6,465 nt of DNA from Alphaproteobacteria bacterium (GCA_017450545.1 JAFSTL010000081.1:1-6465), one strand, 5' to 3'; positions 1 to 6,056 are shown, numbered from the stretch's first letter. Translations and numbers: made by a program. The notes: generated by a model not told the origin, from the sequence alone.

Positions 1-638
1 GCCAGAGCGTCTGTGATACGTTTTGTCACGAACACATCGTCGCGCGACGGCGTTGGATCGCCACTTGGATGGTTGTGAATCAGTATTGCACCAACAGCTC
101 CTAACTCAAGGCACCTTCGCGCTATCATTCTGGGATAAATATTGACCGTGTTAACATCACCTTTTTGCATAATTTCATCCGCGATTATTTCGTTAATAGC
201 ATTCAAAAATAACACTCGAAGTTCTTCTGTAATCAAATTTTTCATATTAATTTTGCAATACTTAATAACATCATCGAAACAATTTATATGATTTCGATGA
301 ATAACTCTGCTTTTAAGCGCCAATAGCGTTATTCCATTTATGATTTTTATCGCTTCCGCAGCTTTTTCTCCAATTCCCGGAACTTTTATGAGCTCAGCTG
401 TTGGCGCGCTCAAAATTTTATCAATGCTCTTAAATCGCATTAAAAGCTCTTTTGCTAATGGCTTCATATCTTTGCGTTTAAAAATCAGAAAAAGCATCAG
501 CTCAACCATTTCATAATCTCGAAGTTTATCTGCTCCAAGCTCCAGCAATTTTTGGCGCGCTCGTTGCCTGTGTCCCTCATAGTGTTGATGTATCCGTACA
601 GATCGCTTGTTAAGGGTATACTGCTTTGGTAATGACAT
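1..638 (-). CDS. radC: RadC/JAB (JAMM) domain protein, 3' end cut by window edge
   Basis: The reading frame starts at ATG 638-636 and stays open for 212 codons to the window edge, so the C-terminus is missing. A helix-hairpin-helix motif is visible at about residues 84-98 (IKVPGIGEKAAEAIK). The RadC-type MPN/JAMM core follows, with the metal-binding signature HNHPSGDPTPSRDD at 188-201; H188, H190, S198 and D201 fit H-x-H-x7-S-x2-D. The RadC family was named for DNA repair, but its biochemical role is unsettled; the fold suggests a zinc-dependent hydrolase. The gene begins 3 nt after the dprA stop codon, so the two are very probably cotranscribed and translationally coupled. No good Shine-Dalgarno sequence precedes the ATG, which fits coupling. 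Both neighbours act on DNA. The family assignment is firm; the function is not. Confidence 0.93.
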   Translation of the reverse strand, partial: MSLPKQYTLNKRSVRIHQHYEGHRQRARQKLLELGADKLRDYEMVELMLFLIFKRKDMKPLAKELLMRFKSIDKILSAPTAELIKVPGIGEKAAEAIKIINGITLLALKSRVIHRNHINCFDDVIKYCKINMKNLITEELRVLFLNAINEIIADEIMQKGDVNTVNIYPRMIARRCLELGAVGAILIHNHPSGDPTPSRDDVFVTKRITDAL

Positions 639-641
639 TTT

Positions 642-1715
642 TTAACTTTGATTCAAAATAATTTTGTTGTTTGAATTGCGACAAATATTTCCCGCAATTT
701 CCAATTCAGAAACAAGACAAGTCAATTTACACACATCAAGGTGAAGATACAGTGCCAATTCGTCCAAAGAAATGGGGGTATCTGATAAAAGTGCTAACAG
801 TTCGTCTTTTTTATTGCCAGGCTCCGGCTCATCGCCCTGACTCAACAATTCTTTCTGATTAGATATACCTTGCATTTCTTCTGCTGTGTTCATAATTTCC
901 AGAACATCGAAATGGTTTTGAATTAAATTTGAACCATTTTTTATCAGCGAATTCGAACCAAGATTTCGCGGATCAGTTGGCGTTCCAGGAACGACCATAA
1001 CTTCGCATCCGAAATCCAGCGCCATAGTTGCTGTTGCTATAGTTCCAGATTTATACGCTGCTTCTATGACTATCATTCCCTCGGAGATTAGCGAAATAAT
1101 ACGATTTCTTGCTTGAAACATCCCTTGGTCTACCGCTTTTCCATATGGAACCTCCGATAAGACAAGTCCTTTCTCAGCTATTTCGCCAAATAACTTTTGG
1201 TTTTCCTTCGGATAGATATTGTCAAAGCCAAATGGCACGATCGCAACGGCTGATTGCTTGCCGTCCAGCGACCCGATATGTGCGTTTGTATCAATCCCTT
1301 TCGCTAGTCCTGAAACTATCGCAAACTTATCAGCCAAGTTATGTGCGAGATTTCGTGCTATTTTTTGTCCATTTATTGAAGCATTTCGAGCGCCTATAAT
1401 CGCAAGCATTCGCCTAAACAAAACATTTTTATCTCCTTTGCAAAACAACATCGGAGGACAAAATTTTGACCTTTTCAGAGACTTTGGAAATATTTTATCA
1501 TTAGCCAAAATTACTTCGCAATCCATACGTTTTAAACGTTTTTCAGCTTCCAACTTTGAAAATGGGTTCTCAACATGTTTTAAAGCTTCAGACGCAGTTT
1601 CATAGGTGCTTAACAATGCCCAAAAAGTTTTTAAACCAACTCCTCTCGTATTGATAAGACAAAACCAATCCAAAACCACATCATTTAACGTCATTGCTCG
1701 AAAGTTTTTTATCAT
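642..1715 (-). CDS. dprA: DNA-processing protein DprA (Smf)
   Basis: DprA binds incoming single-stranded DNA and loads RecA on it during natural transformation; homologues also occur in bacteria not known to be competent. The protein is 357 residues from ATG 1715; the frame also allows TTG at 1718 and an internal ATG at 1694, and neither ATG has a clear ribosome site. An N-terminal helical region covers about 1-100. The Rossmann-like core carries GARNAS (108-113), SGLAKGID (135-142), the segment NIYP, the RNR motif in FQARNRIIS (about 200-208), SGT (223-225) and VVPGTP (about 241-246). The C-terminal 50 residues (about 304-356) look like the DprA winged-helix domain. Length and motif order are normal, so the gene appears intact. 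It leads radC in a two-gene leftward unit and is divergent from the plus-strand accessory module, sharing an intergenic region of about 94 bases. Confidence 0.95.
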   Translation of the reverse strand: MIKNFRAMTLNDVVLDWFCLINTRGVGLKTFWALLSTYETASEALKHVENPFSKLEAEKRLKRMDCEVILANDKIFPKSLKRSKFCPPMLFCKGDKNVLFRRMLAIIGARNASINGQKIARNLAHNLADKFAIVSGLAKGIDTNAHIGSLDGKQSAVAIVPFGFDNIYPKENQKLFGEIAEKGLVLSEVPYGKAVDQGMFQARNRIISLISEGMIVIEAAYKSGTIATATMALDFGCEVMVVPGTPTDPRNLGSNSLIKNGSNLIQNHFDVLEIMNTAEEMQGISNQKELLSQGDEPEPGNKKDELLALLSDTPISLDELALYLHLDVCKLTCLVSELEIAGNICRNSNNKIILNQS

Positions 1716-1740
1716 CAATAAATGTCACAACGTAAGTCTA

Positions 1741-1769
1741 TTGCGTTGACGTTAATTTTGGGTTAAAAT
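1741..1769 (+). promoter_or_regulatory. Predicted sigma70-type promoter of the pseudokinase gene
   Basis: The -35 candidate TTGCGT (1741-1746) and -10 candidate TAAAAT (1764-1769) are separated by 17 nt. The expected start point is near 1776, about 19 nt before the ribosome site at 1795-1800. The -35 is poor beyond TTG. Support comes from the promoter at 2859-2887, which has the same spacing, the same -10 hexamer and similar flanking bases. Confidence 0.5.
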
Positions 1770-1775
1770 TTAACC
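1761..1775. promoter_or_regulatory. Palindrome GGTTAAAATTTAACC over the -10 region, possible operator
   Basis: This is a perfect inverted repeat of 7-bp arms (GGTTAAA / TTTAACC) around one central base. It covers the -10 box TAAAAT and lies between the divergent dprA and pseudokinase genes. A repressor bound here would block the rightward promoter. The symmetry is seen directly; a regulatory role is inferred. AT-rich DNA produces such palindromes by chance fairly often, although the GG/CC ends make this one less trivial. Confidence 0.35.
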
Positions 1776-1794
1776 AGAAAGTTTGGGATTTGTT

Positions 1795-1800
1795 GAGGGA
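1795..1800 (+). promoter_or_regulatory. Ribosome binding site GAGGGA that decides the pseudokinase start
   Basis: GAGGGA lies 9 nt before ATG 1810. The longer frame from TTG 1783 would place this site inside the coding region and has no ribosome site of its own, so the ATG is preferred. The ATG start also puts a classic signal peptide at the very N-terminus. Confidence 0.75.
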
Positions 1801-1809
1801 TTGTTTTTC

Positions 1810-2862
1810 ATGATAGCACGACGATATTTGGGTATTTGCTTAACCGCAGTGTTTTTGTCTTCGAATATATCAATATCTATGGAAGATAAGCAAACAAATG
1901 CTATCGCAGAGTTGATGCACGTTAAACCAGATCAAATAGCCTTGCAAAGGCAAGGTAAGGCAACAAAAACGATGCAAATTTATTCATTCAAACTAAATGG
2001 CAAGAAATATATAGTTAAATTTCTTACAAATAAGCATAAATTTGCAAATATGAAGAAAGAAATTGAGATGCTCCGGACGCTGTCAGAATTGGGAGTTGGT
2101 GCAAAATTAGTTGCTGTTGGGGCAGAAAATGATTGTTATATTCGCGAATATGTTCCCGGGAAAACATTAAAATGCAAAGATATTCAGGATGATAAAGTGT
2201 TAATTGCTTTTGCAAAAGCTGTTCGAAAACTTCATGAATATAAAAGCAAAGATGAAACAATGACGCGAAATTTGTTGCAACGAACAGAAAAATACGTCAA
2301 TAAAATTGCGAAATATAAAATTGCAACTCCTCCTGAGTTTAATAAAGCCTATAGTAAATTTAAGAAAATGTTTAAGTCTTTAAAAGTTACGAAGGGATTT
2401 TGTCATAATTACCTAAATCCTCGTAGCGTCTTGTTAACGGCGGATGGAAATATATATTTCATAAAATTCAACCACTGTGGATGTTCAAATGTGATCGAAG
2501 AGCTTGGATATCTGACTTTTTCGGGAAATATTGTTGGAGACAAGCTTAAAAAATTTTTGGAAGAATATTATGGAAGACATCCCAAAAAAGAAGAGATAGA
2601 ACAAATCGAGTTAGCTCAGAAGTTGGTGTGTTTTTCCATATCTGCGCAGTGTTTTGCTTCTTCTGAAACAAAGAACGATTATAAAAAGGATATAAAAGCA
2701 AAACAAAAAGCTTTGGCAGAAATTGAAAAAACAACAGATAAAGAATTGCTGCAAGAATATATAAAGCAAGGCAAAATTATCAGCAGATACTCTCGCAATA
2801 AAGACTTCGTTAAAAAATACGCTATAGCTTGCTATAAAACATTTTTATCGGCAATGTCTTGA
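1810..2862 (+). CDS. Exported choline-kinase/APH-like pseudokinase
   Basis: The protein is 350 residues from ATG 1810. The N-terminus MIARRYLGICLTAVFLSS is a typical signal peptide (positive n-region, hydrophobic core), probably cleaved near residues 22-24, so the product should leave the cytoplasm. The rest resembles the aminoglycoside phosphotransferase/choline kinase fold: a nucleotide-lobe Lys in KYIVKF (K70), a helix Glu in KKEIEML (E84), a hinge-like REYVPGKTL (about 112-120), and the segment CHNYLNPRSVLL (198-209) that aligns with the family's catalytic H-N/G-D-x4-N loop. In that loop the catalytic Asp is Tyr (Y201) and the metal-binding Asn is Ser (S206). The following I-D-F-E-like motif reads IKFN, with Lys (K219) in place of the metal-binding Asp. 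All three key residues are replaced in an otherwise open, full-length frame, so I call it a pseudokinase. A lysine-rich, probably helical tail covers about 285-350. It precedes the USP-like gene by 48 nt. The exact subfamily and any partner are unknown. Confidence 0.6.
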   Translation: MIARRYLGICLTAVFLSSNISISMEDKQTNAIAELMHVKPDQIALQRQGKATKTMQIYSFKLNGKKYIVKFLTNKHKFANMKKEIEMLRTLSELGVGAKLVAVGAENDCYIREYVPGKTLKCKDIQDDKVLIAFAKAVRKLHEYKSKDETMTRNLLQRTEKYVNKIAKYKIATPPEFNKAYSKFKKMFKSLKVTKGFCHNYLNPRSVLLTADGNIYFIKFNHCGCSNVIEELGYLTFSGNIVGDKLKKFLEEYYGRHPKKEEIEQIELAQKLVCFSISAQCFASSETKNDYKKDIKAKQKALAEIEKTTDKELLQEYIKQGKIISRYSRNKDFVKKYAIACYKTFLSAMS

Positions 2863-2887
2863 CAAAAAAATAATATTGGATTAAAAT
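2859..2887 (+). promoter_or_regulatory. Strong predicted sigma70-type promoter of the USP-like gene
   Basis: A consensus -35 TTGACA (2859-2864) is followed after exactly 17 nt by -10 TAAAAT (2882-2887). The -35 box contains the TGA stop codon of the upstream pseudokinase gene (2860-2862). The expected start point is near 2894, leaving a leader of only about 17 nt before ATG 2911. This lets the USP-like gene be expressed apart from the gene before it. Confidence 0.7.
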
Positions 2888-2910
2888 TAAAAGAGACATT
2901 TCCTATAAAA

Positions 2911-4446
2911 ATGAGCAAAATGAAATTAATCCCAGGATTGTTAACATGTATGACAGCTGTAGTCGTAGCCAGCCACCAGAATGCCTGCTGTTGTATGGCG
3001 CAATATAAACCCACTCATTACGCCTTTGGAAACTTCATTGCCAGAACAGCTTGGCAAGCATACGCAAGCGTGAAAGTAAAAAATGACAGTAATGATTGGT
3101 ATACATCCGCTGAATATAATGAATCCATATATAATGTTATTGGACAAGCATTAAGTGATTGCCAATATATAGTAAATGAATTTTTTCAAGCAACAAAAGC
3201 AACGCCACCGAAAGGAAAGATACAAATTGTCGAATTTGCAAACACAACTCCAGCAAATTATGATAATTCAAACTGGAACGCAGTGATACTTTGGAATTAT
3301 TTTGCGGAAGCTATCCATGGGTATCTGACAGGGAAAAAGATGATAGGAGACGATGGAATAGAAGAGGTCGGCAAAATTGTGAAAAATTATTATGATGGAT
3401 CAGATATAGCAAACCTCTCAGGAAAGATAAACAAAGCTGTAAGCGACATAAAAGAGTATGCGAAAGTGTTGAATTTGCACGATTATATTAAGCGAATACA
3501 TTCGCAAAGCGACATGGTCAGACCGCAAAGATATGCCCCAGAAGCTAATTGTGAAAATGACTATAACCCATTGGTTCATGGAGGAGTATTTTATATTGCT
3601 AGGGCATGCGTTACTATAGAGGGGAAAAATGTTACAACTCCGCTAATGATAAGGATGTATGGAGGAAATGTTCATGAAATAGCGACAAAGTATGGACGTT
3701 TCCGAAATATCGACAACTATATGAACTTATACACTAGGATATCCGAAACATACTTGGCAAATTTTGACGCAGCATTATTGCCATTCCAAAATGTGCATAA
3801 TCTAACAAATTTTGGCAAGGTAGATTGCTCATTAACTGCGTCGAAATGCTTTTTTAATGCGACAATGCAAGCATTGCACGCTTCTCCGACGATTAGATAT
3901 GTTGTGGATACTCTTGCGACGAAGTATAACGAATTAAAAATGGCTAAAGGGCAAAGCAGAGATGGGAAAAGCACTCCAACATATTCTATAAGCCGAACAT
4001 TGAAAAGATTTTTTGACGGTATAGAAAACGGGACGATGGATAAACACAGGAGCGCCACTGGATATAATAAACAAAACGATGAGAATTACACAAAAGCTTT
4101 AAACGAACTAATAGAGACAATGCAACACAATATTCGAATGCGGGCATTCAGAGCTGTGCATGGTTTTGTAGATTACAGTTTATGTAAAAATGTAGATTAT
4201 ACAAACGAGCTCAATGCTATTGAAAACCATGGAATTCAACACTTAGAGATAAAAAGAGACGTTTACACCGGTGCATCTGCTTCTGTAGCAATGCAGCAAA
4301 TATTAGATGCTTTAAATTTAGAACTAGAACAGTGGGGAGAAAGAAAACCAACGAAAAGAATAGATGCAAAGACAATAAAGTTCATAAAGGAAAAAAATGA
4401 CGCAACACAAGATAATAACGAACGAGAAAAATCAACCAAACGATAA
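2911..4446 (+). CDS. Secreted USP (C19)-like deubiquitinase, part 1: signal peptide, unknown domain, Cys box
   Basis: The protein is 511 residues. MSKMKLIPGLLTCMTAVVVA is a signal peptide, with cleavage plausible after A20 or near A30; a CCC triplet follows at 26-28. Residues of about 31-290 match nothing I recognise. At 313-322, CFFNATMQAL followed by HASP matches the USP/UCH Cys box (C-[FY]-[MF]-N-S-x-L-Q-x-L), giving C313 as the candidate nucleophile (codon 3847-3849). LTNFG at 298-302 resembles the preceding G-L-x-N-x-G but is about 8 residues farther away than usual. At about 453-474, TGASASVAMQQILDALNLEL resembles the QQDAxEFLxxLLDxLxxEL box, with the conserved Asp and Glu-Phe missing. 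The family's His box is not in this frame; it lies in the next ORF. After the A7 run at 4391-4397 this frame adds only 16 polar residues before its stop, probably a frameshift tail. The Shine-Dalgarno sequence is weak (AAGAGA, 14 nt upstream). USPs remove ubiquitin in eukaryotes; a few bacterial examples such as Burkholderia TssM are known. Enzyme activity is unproven here. Confidence 0.62.
   Translation: MSKMKLIPGLLTCMTAVVVASHQNACCCMAQYKPTHYAFGNFIARTAWQAYASVKVKNDSNDWYTSAEYNESIYNVIGQALSDCQYIVNEFFQATKATPPKGKIQIVEFANTTPANYDNSNWNAVILWNYFAEAIHGYLTGKKMIGDDGIEEVGKIVKNYYDGSDIANLSGKINKAVSDIKEYAKVLNLHDYIKRIHSQSDMVRPQRYAPEANCENDYNPLVHGGVFYIARACVTIEGKNVTTPLMIRMYGGNVHEIATKYGRFRNIDNYMNLYTRISETYLANFDAALLPFQNVHNLTNFGKVDCSLTASKCFFNATMQALHASPTIRYVVDTLATKYNELKMAKGQSRDGKSTPTYSISRTLKRFFDGIENGTMDKHRSATGYNKQNDENYTKALNELIETMQHNIRMRAFRAVHGFVDYSLCKNVDYTNELNAIENHGIQHLEIKRDVYTGASASVAMQQILDALNLELEQWGERKPTKRIDAKTIKFIKEKNDATQDNNEREKSTKR
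4386..4399 (+). promoter_or_regulatory. Junction of the two USP frames: Shine-Dalgarno plus A7 run and ATG
   Basis: AAAGGA (4386-4391) lies just ahead of ATG 4397, with 6 nt between its last G and the ATG, so it is a good ribosome site for the second ORF. The same stretch holds an A7 homopolymer (4391-4397). Removing one A, or skipping one base forward, joins the first frame at residue K495 to the ATG of the second frame. An in-frame stop of the second frame at 4385-4387 means any shift must happen between 4388 and the first ORF's stop at 4446. The A7 run is the obvious slip site. Which mechanism operates cannot be told from the sequence. Confidence 0.6.
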
Positions 4447-4912
4447 TAAAATTATCGCAGAAGGAGATGTAAAAGAAACCATAATTAAACTATCCCAACT
4501 GGGAGGAGCGACAGCACTATCTAACTATTCAAAAGAAGAGATACCATACAATGAGGTCGAGAACCTGACTATAATGCCACAAGTATTAATAATAGAAGCA
4601 AATAAATCCCAAAATGAATCAACAACGAACTTAGCTGGCGAGACAACCGTGACTAAGCCAAGCGAAATTTTAGACATAAATGCTCCTGAAGAAATGGAAG
4701 TGACAGATGATATAGGAACACATAGGTATCGACTTGTATCAACTGTGGAAGTAGTAAGTCGAACCGGCGGTCACTATATTGCTGGGATAAAAACTAAAGA
4801 TGGATGGAGAGAAGCAAACGACGTGGCGGATAATATACAAACCAAGAAATATACTTCTATGAATATACCTAACAGGTATAAAGAAATATTAATATATGAA
4901 AAATGCAGCTAA
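4397..4912 (+). CDS. USP (C19)-like deubiquitinase, part 2: LPxxL strand and His box
   Basis: The ORF has 171 codons, overlaps the previous one by 50 nt in the +1 frame, and has no signal peptide of its own. ENLTIMPQVLIIEANKSQ (about 55-72) matches the USP segment LPxVLxIxLxRF. YRLVSTVEVVSRTGGHYIAG (111-130) matches the His box YxLxxVxxHxGxxxGHYxAY, giving H126 (codon 4772-4774). It is followed by W137 and N141-D142, equivalent to W-x-x-F-D-D, where N141 takes the place of the third catalytic residue. The end, YKEILIYEK, matches the usual final YxLfYxR strand. The zinc-ribbon CxxC pairs found in many USPs are absent. Fused to part 1 through the A7 run, the protein would be about 666 residues with Cys313, His621 and Asn636. 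That Cys-to-His spacing is ordinary for USPs, and the His-to-Asn spacing of 15 is close to the 17 in human USP7. Made separately, this part would stay in the cytoplasm while part 1 is exported. Confidence 0.65.
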   Translation: MTQHKIITNEKNQPNDNKIIAEGDVKETIIKLSQLGGATALSNYSKEEIPYNEVENLTIMPQVLIIEANKSQNESTTNLAGETTVTKPSEILDINAPEEMEVTDDIGTHRYRLVSTVEVVSRTGGHYIAGIKTKDGWREANDVADNIQTKKYTSMNIPNRYKEILIYEKCS

Positions 4913-4916
4913 AAAG

Positions 4917-4993
4917 TGGTCGGGAAGAGCGGATTTGAACCGCCGACCCCTTGCTCCCGAAGCAAGTGCGCTACCAGGCTGCGCTACTTCCCG
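4917..4993 (-). tRNA. tRNA-Pro(CGG), CCA encoded
   Basis: Read on the minus strand, a full cloverleaf forms: acceptor CGGGAAG/CTTCCCG, D stem GCGC/GCGC, anticodon stem CTTGC/GCAAG with loop TTCGGGA, and T stem GGCGG/CCGCT (one G-U pair) with loop TTCAAAT. The anticodon is CGG (plus-strand CCG at 4957-4959), reading the proline codon CCG. The discriminator A and the 3' CCA are encoded at 4920-4917. The gene lies 22 nt downstream of the mnmA stop codon. Its 3' end faces the stop of the USP part 2 ORF with 4 nt between them, so there is no room for a separate terminator between these convergent genes. Confidence 0.96.
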
Positions 4994-5000
4994 TATTTAT

Positions 5001-5029
5001 ATGATAGATAATTGATCAAATTTTGGCAA
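5001..5029 (-). promoter_or_regulatory. Predicted tRNA-Pro promoter overlapping the mnmA 3' end
   Basis: On the minus strand, -35 TTGCCA (5029-5024) and -10 TATCAT (5006-5001) are each one base from consensus and are separated by exactly 17 nt. The -10 ends 7 nt before the mature tRNA 5' end, so transcription would begin almost at the tRNA itself. The -35 box lies within the last codons of mnmA. Read-through from mnmA could also contribute. Confidence 0.65.
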
Positions 5030-6056
5030 TAATGCCTCCGCCTATTACGGCGTTTGCGGAATTATATATAGCGCAGATTTGACCGGGAGTAACTGGAGTA
5101 GTAGATTTTTCTAATAATTTAACAGTGGCGCCGGTCGAAGTTTTTGTTATTCTGGCTTTGGTCTTTTTGGAGGATGACCGAAGTTTAACAAATGCCTCGA
5201 ATGCAGTGGCAACATCCAGTATCCAGTTAGAGGAAAACAAAGTGAACTCATCTTGCAATAAAGCGCTGGATGAGCCGACTACTATTTGATTTGATTTACT
5301 GTCTACATTAACAACGTAAAGTGGTTCATTATATGCAATACCTATTCCACGACGTTGTCCAATTGTATAATTTTCAATTCCATTGTGTTTTCCTAAAATT
5401 TGCTTTGTTCCAGACAATACAATATCTCCGGGTATCGATAGATTCAAATTTGAATAAAATTCATGCAAAAATTCTTTGTAATTTCCGTGCTTTATAAAGC
5501 AAATATCCTGGCTTTCCTCTTTTTCAAAATTGGGTAAACCAAACTCCGCTGCCATCTTGCGAGTTATGGATTTATCCTCTATCTCTCCCAATGGAAAACA
5601 TACATTTTTCAGGTTATTTTTATCAACAAGCGACAAAAAATAGCTCTGGTCTTTTTTCTTATTTTTTGCCTCACGCATCTCCACTATATCATCATGCACA
5701 CTCATTTGTATGTAATGACCAGTCGCCATCAAGTCGGCACCCTGTGCTCGTGCGTACTTCAGCAACAGGTTCATTTTGATATCTCTGTTGCATAGAGCAC
5801 AAGGATTTGGCGTCATCCCATTGGCGTAATATTCAGCAAAAATGTCCATAACGCAACGTTTATACTCCTCGCGTGCAGGCATAACGTAGTGCTCTATTCC
5901 CAAGATATCGCATACTTGTTTTGCATTCGCAATGTCGGATTCCCAGTCGGCATGATTGTCCATCGTTATACCAAACACCTCATGCCCCTGGGATTTCAGA
6001 AGCGCAGCGGTCGTTGATGAATCAACGCCACCGGACATTGCAACAGCAATAATCAT
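5016..6056 (-). CDS. mnmA: tRNA-specific 2-thiouridylase MnmA
   Basis: MnmA uses ATP and a persulfide sulfur to put the 2-thio group on U34 of tRNA Lys, Glu and Gln. The 346-residue protein shows the PP-loop SGGVDSS (8-14), TPNPCALCN (82-90) with the first catalytic cysteine C89, ATGHY (111-115), KDQSYFL (135-141), SQDICFI (182-188) with the second catalytic cysteine C186, and GQRRGIGIA (233-241). A C-terminal beta-barrel ends near PVTPGQICAIY (321-331). It is slightly shorter than E. coli MnmA, mainly because it begins directly before the PP-loop, but no motif is missing. ATG 6056 shares one base with the stop of the upstream transporter gene (TGATG). A ribosome site AAGGA (6070-6066) lies 9 nt upstream, inside the transporter gene. 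The two are therefore an overlapping, coupled pair. Confidence 0.96.
   Translation of the reverse strand: MIIAVAMSGGVDSSTTAALLKSQGHEVFGITMDNHADWESDIANAKQVCDILGIEHYVMPAREEYKRCVMDIFAEYYANGMTPNPCALCNRDIKMNLLLKYARAQGADLMATGHYIQMSVHDDIVEMREAKNKKKDQSYFLSLVDKNNLKNVCFPLGEIEDKSITRKMAAEFGLPNFEKEESQDICFIKHGNYKEFLHEFYSNLNLSIPGDIVLSGTKQILGKHNGIENYTIGQRRGIGIAYNEPLYVVNVDSKSNQIVVGSSSALLQDEFTLFSSNWILDVATAFEAFVKLRSSSKKTKARITKTSTGATVKLLEKSTTPVTPGQICAIYNSANAVIGGGIIAKI

Noticed and set aside
671..1605. Plus-strand open frames opposite dprA (671-862, 1109-1399, 1219-1605)
   Set aside because: They lie antisense to a well-supported dprA, have no recognisable protein motifs, and look like shadow frames.
1783..1809. 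TTG start for the pseudokinase, adding 9 residues
   Set aside because: It would place GAGGGA inside the coding region and weaken the signal peptide; ATG 1810 has the well-placed ribosome site.
2863..2910. Rho-independent terminator between the pseudokinase and the USP-like gene
   Set aside because: The region is A-rich, but no GC-containing hairpin precedes a T run on the plus strand.
2990..2994. Lipoprotein lipobox at the Cys triplet of the USP-like signal peptide
   Set aside because: The residues before the first Cys (Q-N-A-C) do not fit the L-[AS]-[GA]-C pattern, so an ordinary signal peptide is preferred.
2024..3147. Minus-strand open frames opposite the pseudokinase and the start of the USP-like gene
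   Set aside because: They are short, hydrophobic/Phe-rich translations typical of antisense AT-rich coding DNA, and have no motifs or supporting start context.
3717..4058. Minus-strand frame of 113 codons across the USP Cys-box region
   Set aside because: It is antisense to the catalytic motif region and shows no family resemblance.
4917..4993. Duplicate of the tRNA 3' end as an attachment site elsewhere in the window
   Set aside because: No second copy of the tRNA-Pro 3' sequence was seen between 1719 and 4912, so no att pair is claimed.
5591..5779. Plus-strand frame of 62 codons inside mnmA
   Set aside because: It is the shadow of a highly conserved mnmA region.
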